This document shows, one piece after another, positions 42,698-52,227 of a stretch of DNA of 64,000 nt. The notes beneath the pieces were generated by a model, which was given only the letters and a program-made list of their open reading frames with translations, was not told where the DNA came from and ran no database searches. Source of the DNA: Roseiarcus sp050012775 (GTDB taxonomy: Bacteria > Pseudomonadota > Alphaproteobacteria > Rhizobiales > Beijerinckiaceae); assembly GCA_050012775.1 (NCBI GenBank), contig JBEKGN010000025.1, positions 1 through 64,000 of the forward strand. Reading direction: 5' to 3'. The stretch's first letter is position 1. Each line of letters begins with the position of its first letter. Both the position numbers and the translations under genes were made by a program.

Positions 42698-44188
42698 CTA
42701 GGCCGCCGCCTCGCCGAGAACCTCGGCGTCGATGCCGATTTCCTTCATCTTTCTGTACAGAGTCGAACGGCCGATGCCGAGCTTGCGCGCCATCTGGGAC
42801 ATTTGACCGCGATAATGGGCGAACGCGAAGCGAATCGCCTCGGCCTCGATGTCCTCGATTTTCCGCACGTCGCCGCTTTCGTCGATCAGGCGCATGACAT
42901 GGGGATCGCGCGGTTCGAAAAGCATGCCTCCCGCGCCGGCCGAGGCGGGCGCCGGCGTCTCGGCGACGAGCGGCGGGGCGGCGGGAATGCGCACGTCGAA
43001 GCCTTCGACCTGCGCGGCGATCTGCGGAAATTCAGCGATCGTCAATTCGTCGCCGTCCGCCAGGACCACCGCGCGAAACATCGCGTTTTCGAGTTGCCGC
43101 ACGTTGCCCGGCCAATCATAGGCGCAAAGGAGCGCGAAAGCGTCGTTGGCGATGCCGCGTATGCGCTTGCCTTCTTCCGCGCAAAAGCGCGCGAGGAAAC
43201 GTCGCGCCAGGTCGGGCACGTCCATTGCGCGGGCGCGAAGCGGCGGGATGGTGATCGGGAAGACGTTCAGGCGATAAAACAGATCCTCGCGAAAGCGGCC
43301 GCGCTTGACGAGTTCGATGAGGTTCTGGTTCGTCGCGGAGACGAGGCGGATGTCGACCTTGACCGGGCGGCGCGAGCCGACGGGGTCGATTTCGCCCTCC
43401 TGCAGCGCGCGCAGCAATTTGACCTGGGCCTCTGGCGGCAACTCGCCGATCTCGTCGAGAAAAAGCGTGCCGCCGTGCGCCTCGGCGAATTTTCCCACGT
43501 GCTTTTCCGTGGCGCCGGTGAACGCGCCCTTTTCATGCCCGAACAAAATCGACTCGACGAGGTTTTCCGGCAGCGCTCCGCAGTTGACGGTGACGAACGC
43601 CTTGCCGCGGCGCTCCGAGCCGCCTTGAATCGCGCGAGCCATCAACTCCTTGCCGACGCCGGATTCGCCTTCGATCAGCACGGGGATGTTCGATTTGGCG
43701 GCGCGTTCGGCCAGGCGAATCGTCCGGGCCATGCTCTCGACCTTGGTGACGATGTCGCGAAAACTCAGTTCGCCCGTGCGGCGGCGCGTGGCGCGCCGCA
43801 ATTCGTCTTCCAGGGCGTCGACGCGCAAGGCGTTCTTGATCGACACTTGCAGACGCTCGGCGCCGACCGGCTTGACCACGAAATCGTGGGCGCCGGCGCG
43901 CATCGCCGAGATCACCGCCTCGATCGAACCATGCGCGGTCTGGACGATCGCGGGAATGGCGATGGCGCGCTGGCGCATGCGCGTGAGCACGCCCATCCCG
44001 TCGAGATCGGGCATGACGAGGTCGAGAACGAGGAGATCGACCGGCGGCCGGTCGGAAGCCTCCATTCGCGCCAGACCCGTCTCGCCCGAATCGGCGGTTT
44101 CGACCTCATAGCCAAATCGACGCGCCATCGCTTCGAGAAGCCGGCGTTGAATCGGATCGTCGTCGACAATGAGAATAAGGGCGGCCAT
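42698..44188 (-). CDS. Sigma-54-dependent response regulator (NtrC family)
   Basis: 496 residues from the ATG at 44188. Receiver domain 1-120 with phospho-acceptor Asp56 (LLVLDLVMPDLDG), AAA+ domain with Walker A GESGVGKE, the sigma-54 contact loop GAFTGA, Walker B GGTLFLDEIGELP and the arginine-finger region, and a Fis-type HTH (MSQMARKLGIGRSTLYRKMK). An unusual insert of about 60 residues lies between AAA+ and HTH. It activates RpoN promoters on phosphorylation. No cognate histidine kinase is adjacent. It lies just upstream of the L,D-transpeptidase gene, so cell-wall control is a reasonable guess. Confidence 0.93.
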   Translation of the reverse strand: MAALILIVDDDPIQRRLLEAMARRFGYEVETADSGETGLARMEASDRPPVDLLVLDLVMPDLDGMGVLTRMRQRAIAIPAIVQTAHGSIEAVISAMRAGAHDFVVKPVGAERLQVSIKNALRVDALEDELRRATRRRTGELSFRDIVTKVESMARTIRLAERAAKSNIPVLIEGESGVGKELMARAIQGGSERRGKAFVTVNCGALPENLVESILFGHEKGAFTGATEKHVGKFAEAHGGTLFLDEIGELPPEAQVKLLRALQEGEIDPVGSRRPVKVDIRLVSATNQNLIELVKRGRFREDLFYRLNVFPITIPPLRARAMDVPDLARRFLARFCAEEGKRIRGIANDAFALLCAYDWPGNVRQLENAMFRAVVLADGDELTIAEFPQIAAQVEGFDVRIPAAPPLVAETPAPASAGAGGMLFEPRDPHVMRLIDESGDVRKIEDIEAEAIRFAFAHYRGQMSQMARKLGIGRSTLYRKMKEIGIDAEVLGEAAA

Positions 44189-44361
44189 GAAATTCCCGTC
44201 GTGAGCGGCCTGCGCCGGCCGCTTGCCGCCCGACACTCGGATATCACGGTAAACGTCGTGTTAATGGCGTCCCAATTTGGCGCGCCGGCCGAAGATATGC
44301 GCATTGAAGGCGCGCCGACATTGGGCGATATAGAGTCCTTTCCGTAGCAGGGGCCGATCGA

Positions 44362-46224
44362 ATGATTCACCGCGGGCGCGTTTTCGAAGCGGGCGTTTTC
44401 CAAGCCGTCGCCGCGGGCGGCGGCGGGCAAGGGCTGGGCGGACAAGACTTGGGCGTCTTGCCGCAATGGCGGCTCGACGATCTCTATGAGGGCATGGACT
44501 CGCCGCGCTTCGCCGCCGATCTCAAGCGCGCTGCCGCGGACGCCAGGACTTTTGCGACGGCCTATCAAGGCAAGCTCGCGGAACTCGCCAAGGCCTCGGA
44601 CGCGGGCGAGCGTCTGTGCGCGGCGGTGCGCGCCTACGAAGCGTTGCAGGATTTGATGGGACGAATCATGTCCTACGCGTCGCTGCTCTACGCCGGCGAC
44701 ACCAGCGACGTCGCGCGGGGCAAATTCTATGGCGACGCGCAGGAAAAGGTCACCGCGCTCGCCGGAGAATTGCTGTTCTTCGAACTCGAACTCAATCGCC
44801 TCGACGACGCGGCTCTCGACGCGGCGACGCGCGGCTCCGCGCTCGCCCATTATCGCCCCTGGCTGGAGGACATTCGCAAGGAGCGTCCGCACCAGCTCGC
44901 CGACGACATCGAGCAATTGTTCCTGGAAAAGTCGGTCTCCGGGGTCGCCGCCTGGAACCGGTTGTTCGACGACACGGTCGCCTCGTTGCGCTTCGCGTTC
45001 GAAGGCGAAGAGCTGACGCTCGAGCCGTTGCTCGCCAAACTGCAAGACGCTGACGCGAAGAAGCGGGAAGCCGCCGCCCATTCGCTCGCCGCGACGCTCG
45101 GCGCCAATCTTCGCGTGTTCACGCTGATCATGAACACGCTCGCCAAGGACAAGGAAATCGCCGACCGATGGCGTAAATTCGACGATATCGCCGATTCGCG
45201 TCATCTGGCCAATCGCGTCGAGCGCGAGGTCGTCGAGGCGATGGTCGCCGCGGTCACCGAATCCTATCCGCGCCTGTCGCATCGCTATTACGCGCTCAAG
45301 GCGCGCTGGTTCGGCAAGGCCCAGCTCGATCATTGGGACCGCAACGCGCCGCTGCCGAACGCGCCGGCGCGCGTGTTCACCTGGAGCGCGGCGCGCGACA
45401 CGGTGCTCGACGCCTATCGCGGCTTTTCGCCTGAGATGTCCGCCATCGCGCGCCGGTTCTTCGATGAAGGCTGGATCGACGCGCCGGTGCGGCCGGGCAA
45501 GGCGCCCGGCGCCTTCGCCCATCCGACGACGCCGTCGGCGCATCCTTATGTGCTCGTCAATTATCTCGGCAAGCCGCGCGACGTCATGACGCTCGCGCAC
45601 GAACTGGGGCACGGCGTGCACCAGGTGCTCGCCGGGCCCAACGGCGCGCTGATGGCGCCGACGCCGTTGACGCTCGCCGAGACGGCTTCGGTGTTCGGCG
45701 AGATGCTGACGTTTCGCGCGCTGCTCGCCTCGACCAGCGATCCGGCGACGCGCAAGTCCATGCTCGCGGCCAAAGTCGAGGACATGCTCAACACCGTCGT
45801 GCGGCAGATCGCGTTCTATAAGTTCGAACGCAAAATTCACACCGAGCGCAAGAACGGCGAACTGACCGCCGAGACGATCGGCGAGTTATGGATGAGCGTG
45901 CAGGCGGAGAGCCTGGGGCCGGCGATCAAGCTCGGGCCCGGCTACGAGACCTATTGGAGCTACATCGGCCATTTCATTCATTCGCCGTTTTATGTCTACG
46001 CTTACGCGTTCGGCGATTGCCTGGTGAATTCCCTCTATGGCGTTTACGAACGCGCGCACGAGGGCTTCGCCGAGCGCTATCTCGCGATGCTCGCGGCCGG
46101 CGGCACGAAGCATCATTCCGAGCTGCTCGCGCCCTTCGGCCTCGACGCCCGCGATCCGGCGTTCTGGGGGATCGGGCTGTCGCTGATCGAGCGCATGATC
46201 GGCGAACTCGAGGCGCTGGGCTGA
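44362..46224 (+). CDS. pepF: M3 family oligoendopeptidase F
   Basis: 620 residues. The gluzincin site is LAHELGHGVHQ (His-Glu-x-x-His) with the third ligand glutamate in LAETASVFGEML. The N-terminal segment WRLDDLYEGMDSPRFAADL and the helix-rich body fit PepF/PZ peptidases. It degrades oligopeptides in the cytoplasm. The first ~30 residues (Gly-rich) are unlike other family members, so the true start may be a later codon near LPQWRLDDLY. Confidence 0.93.
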   Translation: MIHRGRVFEAGVFQAVAAGGGGQGLGGQDLGVLPQWRLDDLYEGMDSPRFAADLKRAAADARTFATAYQGKLAELAKASDAGERLCAAVRAYEALQDLMGRIMSYASLLYAGDTSDVARGKFYGDAQEKVTALAGELLFFELELNRLDDAALDAATRGSALAHYRPWLEDIRKERPHQLADDIEQLFLEKSVSGVAAWNRLFDDTVASLRFAFEGEELTLEPLLAKLQDADAKKREAAAHSLAATLGANLRVFTLIMNTLAKDKEIADRWRKFDDIADSRHLANRVEREVVEAMVAAVTESYPRLSHRYYALKARWFGKAQLDHWDRNAPLPNAPARVFTWSAARDTVLDAYRGFSPEMSAIARRFFDEGWIDAPVRPGKAPGAFAHPTTPSAHPYVLVNYLGKPRDVMTLAHELGHGVHQVLAGPNGALMAPTPLTLAETASVFGEMLTFRALLASTSDPATRKSMLAAKVEDMLNTVVRQIAFYKFERKIHTERKNGELTAETIGELWMSVQAESLGPAIKLGPGYETYWSYIGHFIHSPFYVYAYAFGDCLVNSLYGVYERAHEGFAERYLAMLAAGGTKHHSELLAPFGLDARDPAFWGIGLSLIERMIGELEALG

Positions 46225-46786
46225 GCGACGCGCCCGCCGGAGCGCGTGTCCTCGCGGCCCGCGAGGACTGCGGAATCGCGCCGCCCCCTTCGAATCGAGC
46301 GATGATTCGTTCGTTCCCGGCGTGCGGTCGGCGCCGGCCCGGCGGTTTGGGGATCGATCGCCAAGCATTTTAATGATCGCGAAACCAATCCTCTTTAGGA
46401 CTAATTGCGCGACCGACAGAAATCGCCTTCGCTCGGAGGCGTCTGAGGCATGATGCCGTTCGCTCGCGTCGGGCCTTGAGCCGACATGATCCCCCTTTCG
46501 AATTCGATCGCTTTCGTTTGATCGCCGTGTCCAAGCGCCGATGCGGCTTGGCGCATCGCGGCCAATCGAGCCTCGAGCTCGATCGCGCTCCGCTTGCACC
46601 CAGAGGCCGCATGACGCTTTTTCCTCGCTTGCTTTCCACCCAGTCGGAAGACGTTTCGCTCGGCGTCCCCCGGACTTCGAGGCGACTGCCGCGCGTGATC
46701 GACGCGGTTCGGATCGGGAGCGGCGCGGATGATCCGCCCCCCGCGAGAGCCCGGACGAGGATGGCAAGACATTGTGAGGAAGCGTG
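46225..46786. other. Gene-free region before the che operon
   Basis: 562 nt with no recognised gene. It should hold the che promoter. A minus-strand frame ending at 46401 contains the protein-like stretch IELEARLAAMRQAASALG followed by QTKAIEFERGIMSAQ, but it has no start codon with a ribosome binding site, so it is not called. No chemoreceptor gene is found here although rhizobial operons often start with one. Confidence 0.5.
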
Positions 46787-47248
46787 ATGGCCAAGGAATC
46801 CGTATGGCAGCGGCGGGCGCGAAAATGTCGGTCGGCCAAAGCCGAGTACTATCCCAAAGTGAACCTGGCGGAGCTGGCGAGCGAGGCGGAGCAAGCCTCG
46901 CCGCAGCCGGAGAGTCTTGATCTCCCCGCCGCGACTCGGCTGGCCGCGGCGCAGACGACGAGCGAGCCGGAGGGAGCGCTGCGGCTGCCCGACTGTCTCG
47001 ATCTTCTCGCCGCGACGCCGCTCGCCAGGGCGTTGCTGGAGCGTCGCGGCGCGCCGATCGTTCTCGACGGCTCCTCCGTCCATCAGTTGGGCGCGCAATG
47101 CGTTCAGGTGCTTTTGTCGGCGAAGCGAACATGGGACGCCGACGGGATCGCCCTCTCGATTGTCAATTGCGCGCCCCGGATGATCGAGGACCTCCAACTT
47201 CTCGGGATCGATTCGGCGACGCTTACGAGTGGAGAACAGCCGCAATGA
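46787..47248 (+). CDS. STAS-domain protein at the head of the che operon (CheS-like)
   Basis: 153 residues from the ATG at 46787, GAGGA six nt upstream. The first ~65 residues are charged and low complexity. The C-terminal ~90 residues form a STAS domain: RLPDCLDLLAATPLARALLE, APIVLDGSSVHQLGAQCVQV and PRMIEDLQLLGID. It overlaps cheY1 by four nt. In Sinorhizobium the gene in this place, cheS, speeds dephosphorylation of CheY1 by helping it bind CheA. Position and fold support this role, but the sequence is divergent. Confidence 0.75.
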   Translation: MAKESVWQRRARKCRSAKAEYYPKVNLAELASEAEQASPQPESLDLPAATRLAAAQTTSEPEGALRLPDCLDLLAATPLARALLERRGAPIVLDGSSVHQLGAQCVQVLLSAKRTWDADGIALSIVNCAPRMIEDLQLLGIDSATLTSGEQPQ

Positions 47249-47610
47249 ATATGACGATCCTGACCGTCGACGATTCCCGCACCATGCGAGACATGTTGAA
47301 ACTCGCGCTGACGGAAGCCGGCTATCGCGTCGTGCAAGCGGTGGACGGCATGCATGGCCTGGAGGTTCTGCAGCAAGAGGCGCCGCGCGTCATCATCACC
47401 GACATCAATATGCCGAAGCTCGACGGATTCGGCTTCATCGAGAGCGTTCGCAAGGACCAGCGGTTTCTCGGCGTTCCGATCCTCGTTCTGACGACCGAGA
47501 GCTCGGCGGAAAAGAAGAATCTCGCGCGCCGCGCGGGGGCGACGGGATGGATCGTCAAGCCGTTCGACTCGGTGAAACTGGTCGACGTCGTGCGCCGCGT
47601 GGCCGCCTAA
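47245..47610 (+). CDS. cheY: Chemotaxis response regulator CheY (first copy)
   Basis: 121 residues, a stand-alone receiver domain. Asp9/Asp10 in LTVDDSRTMRDML, phospho-acceptor Asp53 in VIITDINMPKLDGF, Thr84 region VLTTESSAEKK and Lys105 in WIVKPFDSVKL. Starts in ATGA overlap with the STAS gene. In alphaproteobacteria with two CheYs, one (usually CheY2) binds the motor and the other is a phosphate sink; which role this one has is inferred from order only (CheY1 position, sink). Confidence 0.93.
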   Translation: MNMTILTVDDSRTMRDMLKLALTEAGYRVVQAVDGMHGLEVLQQEAPRVIITDINMPKLDGFGFIESVRKDQRFLGVPILVLTTESSAEKKNLARRAGATGWIVKPFDSVKLVDVVRRVAA

Positions 47611-47629
47611 TCGCATAAGGGATTCTTGA

Positions 47630-49822
47630 ATGGACACGATGGCGGCGATCCGGGAAACTTTTTTCCAGGAGTGCGAAGAGCAGCTCGGCGAACTCGAGAT
47701 CGGCTTGGTCGCGATGGACGAAGGCGACGCCAATCCCGAGACGGTCAATGCCGTGTTTCGCGCGGTGCATTCGATCAAGGGCGGCGCGGGAGCGTTCAAG
47801 CTCGATCGGCTCGTGCGTTTCGCGCACACGTTCGAGACGACCCTGGACCTTATCCGCAGCGAACAGCTTGCGCCGTCGACGGCCGTGCTGAAGACGATGC
47901 TTCGGTCAGCGGACGTGCTGGCGGACCTGGTGAAGGCGGCCCGGGTCGACGAGCCGGTCGACGAAGCGCGGATGGATTCGTTGATCGAGGAGCTGAAGAG
48001 CCTCGCCGACGGCGCGCACTCGGCCTTGGGCCACGAAGAATCGAGCAACGACGCCGAACCGCTCGATTTTCAGCCCGTGATGTTTTCCTTCGACGACGAA
48101 CCCGAGGGCCTCGAAGCGGCGGCGGGAGGCTACACGATCAAATTCACGCCGAGGCCCGATCTCTATCGCAAGGGCAACGAGACCGTGCGGTTGCTGCGAG
48201 AACTCGCCCGCATGGGCGATGTCTCGACCGCCTGCGATGCGCAGTCGCTGCCTGGCCTCGATGAACTCGATCCGGAAGGCGCCTATCTCACCTGGCGGGT
48301 CGAGCTGTCGACGACCCAGGACATCGCGTCGGTCGAGGAGCTGTTCGAGTTCGTCGTCGACGATTGCGAGCTCGAGATAAACCCGTCTCGAACCAGCGCG
48401 GCCGGCGAGGAGCGTGAATCCACGTCAATTCCCACGATCGAAGTCGAGTCGGAGACGCCGAGCGCGCCGCTTGCCGCCGGCGCGGTCGACAACCGCGAGG
48501 ACTCGACGGGCGACGACAGCCGCGCGCAAGGGGACGAAACCCAATCCGCGGGGACGCCGCCGGCCGCCCAAGAAGCGGAAAAGACCCGGTCGGAACACGG
48601 CAAAGTCGAGGCCGCGGCGCCGACGATCCGTGTCGATCTCGAGCGTGTCGATCGTCTGATCAATCTCGTTGGCGAGCTGGTGATCAATCAGGCGATGCTT
48701 TCGCAGCGCGTGATGGAGGCGGGGCTTGCGCGGTCTTCGAGCGTGGCGGCCGGTCTGGGCGCCCTCGAGCAGCTGACGCGAGAAATTCAAGAAGGCGTCA
48801 TGGCGATCCGCGCCCAGCCGGTGAAGCCGCTGTTTCAGCGCATGTCGCGGATCGTGCGCGAATTGACCGACGCCACGGGAAAGTCGGTGCGGCTGCGAAC
48901 CGAGGGCGAGGCGACCGAAGTCGACAGAACCGTCATCGAGCGCTTGGCCGATCCGCTGACGCATATGATCCGCAATGCGGTCGATCATGGCGTCGAGACG
49001 CCGGAGGTTCGCGCGGCGGCGGGCAAATCCAGCCAAGGCGAGGTGAAGTTGTCGGCGGCCCATCGCTCGGGGCGAATCGTCATCGAGGTCTCGGACGACG
49101 GCGCCGGAATCAACCGGCCGCGCGTTCGCGCGATCGCCATCAAGAAGGAATTGATTCCGGCCGACGCGCAGCTGTCCGACGGCGAAATCGACAATCTCCT
49201 CTTTCTTCCCGGTTTCTCCACGGCGTCGACCATCTCGAATATTTCCGGCAGAGGGGTCGGCATGGACGTCGTCAAACGTTCGATCCAGGCGCTGGGCGGT
49301 CGGATCTCGATCTCTTCCCGGCCGGGGTTCGGATCGACGTTTTCGATGAGCCTGCCGCTGACGCTCGCGGTGCTCGACGGCATGGTGGTCAAGGTGGCGG
49401 ATCAGACGTTGGTCGTCCCGCTGACGGCAATCGTCGAAACGCTCAGGCCGAAAAGAAGCGATGTCCATGCCATCGGGGTCAACGCGCGCGTCATTTCGGA
49501 TCGCGGGGGATTCGCGCCGCTGATCGACGTCGGACAGGAACTCGGCTACCGCACGACGCCCGCCGATCCGTTCAGCGGGGTCGTTCTCGTCGTCGAGACC
49601 GAGGTGAGCACGCGTTGCGCTCTCGTCGTCGACGCGATTCACGATCAGCGACAGGTCGTCATCAAGAGCCTCGAAGCGAATTATCGCCAGGTGCCGGGCA
49701 TCGCCGCAGCGACCATTCTCGGCGACGGGCGGGTCGCGCTCATCCTCGACATCGACACTTTCGTGGCGCGCACCAACCGGGGCGCGCCCGCATCAGAACC
49801 CCTTCTTGCCGCGACGGGTTAG
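47630..49822 (+). CDS. cheA: Chemotaxis histidine kinase CheA
   Basis: 730 residues. P1 HPt domain with His47 in FRAVHSIKGGAGAF, a CheY-binding P2 region (about 165-255), an acidic linker, P3 dimerisation helices (LINLVGELVINQAMLSQ), P4 kinase with HMIRNAVDHGVETPE, DDGAGINRPRVR and GRGVGMDVVK, and the CheW-like P5 (LPLTLAVLDGMVVKVADQ to ILDIDTF). It is the full-length five-domain kinase of a flagellar-type pathway. It follows cheY1 by 19 nt and precedes cheW by 4 nt. Confidence 0.96.
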   Translation: MDTMAAIRETFFQECEEQLGELEIGLVAMDEGDANPETVNAVFRAVHSIKGGAGAFKLDRLVRFAHTFETTLDLIRSEQLAPSTAVLKTMLRSADVLADLVKAARVDEPVDEARMDSLIEELKSLADGAHSALGHEESSNDAEPLDFQPVMFSFDDEPEGLEAAAGGYTIKFTPRPDLYRKGNETVRLLRELARMGDVSTACDAQSLPGLDELDPEGAYLTWRVELSTTQDIASVEELFEFVVDDCELEINPSRTSAAGEERESTSIPTIEVESETPSAPLAAGAVDNREDSTGDDSRAQGDETQSAGTPPAAQEAEKTRSEHGKVEAAAPTIRVDLERVDRLINLVGELVINQAMLSQRVMEAGLARSSSVAAGLGALEQLTREIQEGVMAIRAQPVKPLFQRMSRIVRELTDATGKSVRLRTEGEATEVDRTVIERLADPLTHMIRNAVDHGVETPEVRAAAGKSSQGEVKLSAAHRSGRIVIEVSDDGAGINRPRVRAIAIKKELIPADAQLSDGEIDNLLFLPGFSTASTISNISGRGVGMDVVKRSIQALGGRISISSRPGFGSTFSMSLPLTLAVLDGMVVKVADQTLVVPLTAIVETLRPKRSDVHAIGVNARVISDRGGFAPLIDVGQELGYRTTPADPFSGVVLVVETEVSTRCALVVDAIHDQRQVVIKSLEANYRQVPGIAAATILGDGRVALILDIDTFVARTNRGAPASEPLLAATG

Positions 49823-49826
49823 AGCC

Positions 49827-50294
49827 ATGACCGAGACAAGTCACGCCGCCGGCGGCTCCGCATGCGAGTTCATCGCGTTCCGTATCGGCGTCCAGGAATT
49901 CTGCATCGACATCATGTGCGTGCGCGAGATCCGGGGTTGGACGCCCGCGACGGCGCTGCCCCATGCTCCCTCTTACGTGCGCGGGGTCATCAACCTACGC
50001 GGGTCCGTGCTGCCGATCGTGGATCTGGCCGAACGGCTGGGCTTTCCGCCCACCGACGCCACGGCGCGCCAGGTGATCATCGTCGTTCAGGTCGGGAGCC
50101 AGATTATCGGCCTCCTTGTCGACGCCGTCTCCGATATCCTCACGCAGTCGACAGAAAATATTCAGCCCACGCCCGAGGTCGCCACCGGCGACGTCAAATC
50201 GTTCATTCGCGGCGTGCTGGCGATCGACGGTCGCATGATCGGCCTCGTCGAGCTCGACAATCTCATGGCGGCTCAAGTGGAGAATGCGGCGTGA
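49827..50294 (+). CDS. cheW: Chemotaxis coupling protein CheW
   Basis: 155 residues from the ATG at 49827. Core residues: FIAFRIGVQEFCIDIMCVRE, the ALPHAPSYVRGVINLRGSVL motif and VGLIELD-like end (MIGLVELDNLMAAQ). It links chemoreceptors to CheA. AGAG stands just before the start. Overlaps the GTG of cheR by four nt (GTGA). Confidence 0.95.
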   Translation: MTETSHAAGGSACEFIAFRIGVQEFCIDIMCVREIRGWTPATALPHAPSYVRGVINLRGSVLPIVDLAERLGFPPTDATARQVIIVVQVGSQIIGLLVDAVSDILTQSTENIQPTPEVATGDVKSFIRGVLAIDGRMIGLVELDNLMAAQVENAA

Positions 50295-51190
50295 ATCGTC
50301 AAGGAGCCGCCAGGGCCGAAAGCCGCGCGCGCGAACCGCTGATCCCCGGCGAGTTCAAGATGACGGACCGGGATTTCAGAGAGATCGCGGCGATGCTTTA
50401 CGCCGACGCCGGCATCTATCTGCACGAATCGAAGGCGACCCTGGTCTATTCGCGGCTCGTCAAGCGATTGCGAAAGCTGAACCTCGAAAGCTTTCACGAC
50501 TATTGCGGCCTCGTCGGCGCGCCCGACGGCGCGAACGAGCGCCTGGAGATGCTGTCGGCGCTGACGACCAATGTGACCCGCTTTTTCCGCGAGCCGCACC
50601 ATTTCGATCACCTCAAGACTCACGTCTTGCCGTCGCTCCTGAATTCCGCGCGCCATGGCGGAAGAGCCCGGATCTGGTCGGCCGCGTGCTCGAGCGGCCA
50701 GGAACCCTATTCGATCGCGCTGACCCTTCTTTCGCTCGAACCCAACGCCGCGGCGCTCGACATCAAGATATTGGCCACCGACATCGATCCGCGCATCGTC
50801 GCCGAAGCGCGCCGCGGCGCCTATCTCGAGGCCGCGCTGGTCGACGTCCCGCCCGCCTTGAGGAAGCGATATTTCGCTTCGACCGCGCGCACGGACCGTC
50901 AGGAGTGGGCGGTCGCCGACGAACTCCGGGAATTGATTTCCTTCCGGACGCTGAATCTGAACGCGGATTGGCCGATGCAGGGAAAGTTCAGCGCCATCTT
51001 TTGCCGAAACGTCGCCATCTATTTCGACGAGCCGACGCAGCAGGCGGTCTGGAGCAAGTTCGCATCGAAGATGGAGCCCAATGGTTGGCTCTATATCGGC
51101 CATTCCGAACGGGTGACCGGCCCCGCCGCTTCGCGGCTCGCCAGCGAGGGCGTCACCGCCTACCGGCTCAACGGCGGGAGTCGCGCATGA
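50291..51190 (+). CDS. cheR: Chemotaxis protein methyltransferase CheR
   Basis: 299 residues from the GTG at 50291 overlapping cheW; ATG at 50360 is an alternative without better signal. The N-terminal helical domain (FREIAAMLYADAGIYLHE, LVYSRLVKRLRKLNLESF) is followed by the SAM-binding domain with ALTTNVTRFFREPHHF, WSAACSSGQEPYSIA, ILATDIDPRIVAEARRG and IFCRNVAIYFD. It methylates receptor glutamates for adaptation; receptors must be encoded elsewhere. Confidence 0.95.
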   Translation: MNRQGAARAESRAREPLIPGEFKMTDRDFREIAAMLYADAGIYLHESKATLVYSRLVKRLRKLNLESFHDYCGLVGAPDGANERLEMLSALTTNVTRFFREPHHFDHLKTHVLPSLLNSARHGGRARIWSAACSSGQEPYSIALTLLSLEPNAAALDIKILATDIDPRIVAEARRGAYLEAALVDVPPALRKRYFASTARTDRQEWAVADELRELISFRTLNLNADWPMQGKFSAIFCRNVAIYFDEPTQQAVWSKFASKMEPNGWLYIGHSERVTGPAASRLASEGVTAYRLNGGSRA

Positions 51191-52224
51191 AGCCCATTCG
51201 CGTCTTGATCGTCGACGATTCGGCCACGATGCGCGGCTTGATTTCGGCCGCGTTGTCCCGCGACGCCGGAATTGTCGTGGTCGGGCAGGCGTCCGATCCC
51301 TTGGAAGCGCGAGAAGCGATCAAGGCCCTCAATCCCGACGTCATGACGCTGGACGTCGAGATGCCGAAAATGGATGGCCTTGAGTTTCTCGACAAGGTCA
51401 TGCGCCTTCGGCCGTTTCCCGTGATCATGGTCTCGAGCCTGACGGCCAGGGGGGCGAGCGCCACCATCAGAGCCATGGAGCTCGGCGCCGTCGACTGCGT
51501 CGGCAAGCCGTCGATCGATCAGCCGAATTCCTTCGACGATCTGCCGGCCCGGGTGAAGGCGGCCGCGACCGCGCGTATGCGCAAGCGCGCGGACGAACGC
51601 GTGGCGAAGGCGCCTGCGCCCTCGTCGTCCTACAGGTCGGACGGAAGGATCGTCGCGATCGGCGCCTCGACAGGCGGCGTCGAGGCCCTGATCTCTGTCC
51701 TCACGGGATATCCGGAGAATTGCCCGCCGACGGTGATCACGCTCCACATGCCGACGCCGTTCACGAAGTCGTTCGCTCGGCGTCTCGACGGACTGACCGG
51801 CGCGCGCGTAGCCGAAGCCGAAGACGGGGCGCCGCTCGAGGTCGGCCGCGTCTATCTCGCGCCGGGCAGCGCCACCCACCTCGAGGTGTCGCATTCCAGT
51901 CATTGGCGCTGTCGATTGCAGAGCGACGATCTCGTCAACGGCCATCGTCCGTCCGTCGACGTTCTCTTCGCCTCGGTGGCCAAGTCGTGCGGCGCCCGAG
52001 CGGTCGGCGTCATCCTGACGGGCATGGGGCGCGACGGCGCGGCGGGGTTGCTCGCCATGCGCCGCGCGGGCGCCAGGACGCTCGGCCAAAACGAGGCGAC
52101 GAGCGTCGTCTATGGAATGCCGAAGGTCGCGTTCGAGTGCGGGGCGGTCGAGAAGCAAGCGTCGCTTGCCGATATCGGGGCGGAGATCCTGAGCCTCACG
52201 TCAACGCTAAGTGGAAAGAGCTAA
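51187..52224 (+). CDS. cheB: Protein-glutamate methylesterase CheB
   Basis: 345 residues. Receiver domain with Asp56 (VMTLDVEMPKMDGLEF), then the esterase domain: Ser of IGASTGGVEAL, His of LHMPTPFTKSFARRLD and Asp of LTGMGRDGAAGL form the catalytic triad. It removes methyl groups from chemoreceptors and is activated by CheA. Begins in ATGA overlap with cheR. Confidence 0.96.
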   Translation: MKPIRVLIVDDSATMRGLISAALSRDAGIVVVGQASDPLEAREAIKALNPDVMTLDVEMPKMDGLEFLDKVMRLRPFPVIMVSSLTARGASATIRAMELGAVDCVGKPSIDQPNSFDDLPARVKAAATARMRKRADERVAKAPAPSSSYRSDGRIVAIGASTGGVEALISVLTGYPENCPPTVITLHMPTPFTKSFARRLDGLTGARVAEAEDGAPLEVGRVYLAPGSATHLEVSHSSHWRCRLQSDDLVNGHRPSVDVLFASVAKSCGARAVGVILTGMGRDGAAGLLAMRRAGARTLGQNEATSVVYGMPKVAFECGAVEKQASLADIGAEILSLTSTLSGKS

Positions 52225-52227
52225 CCA

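Noticed and set aside
43912..45840. 642-codon minus-strand frame across pepF
   Set aside because: It is a shadow of the plus-strand peptidase, which carries the HELGH motif, and has no domain of its own.
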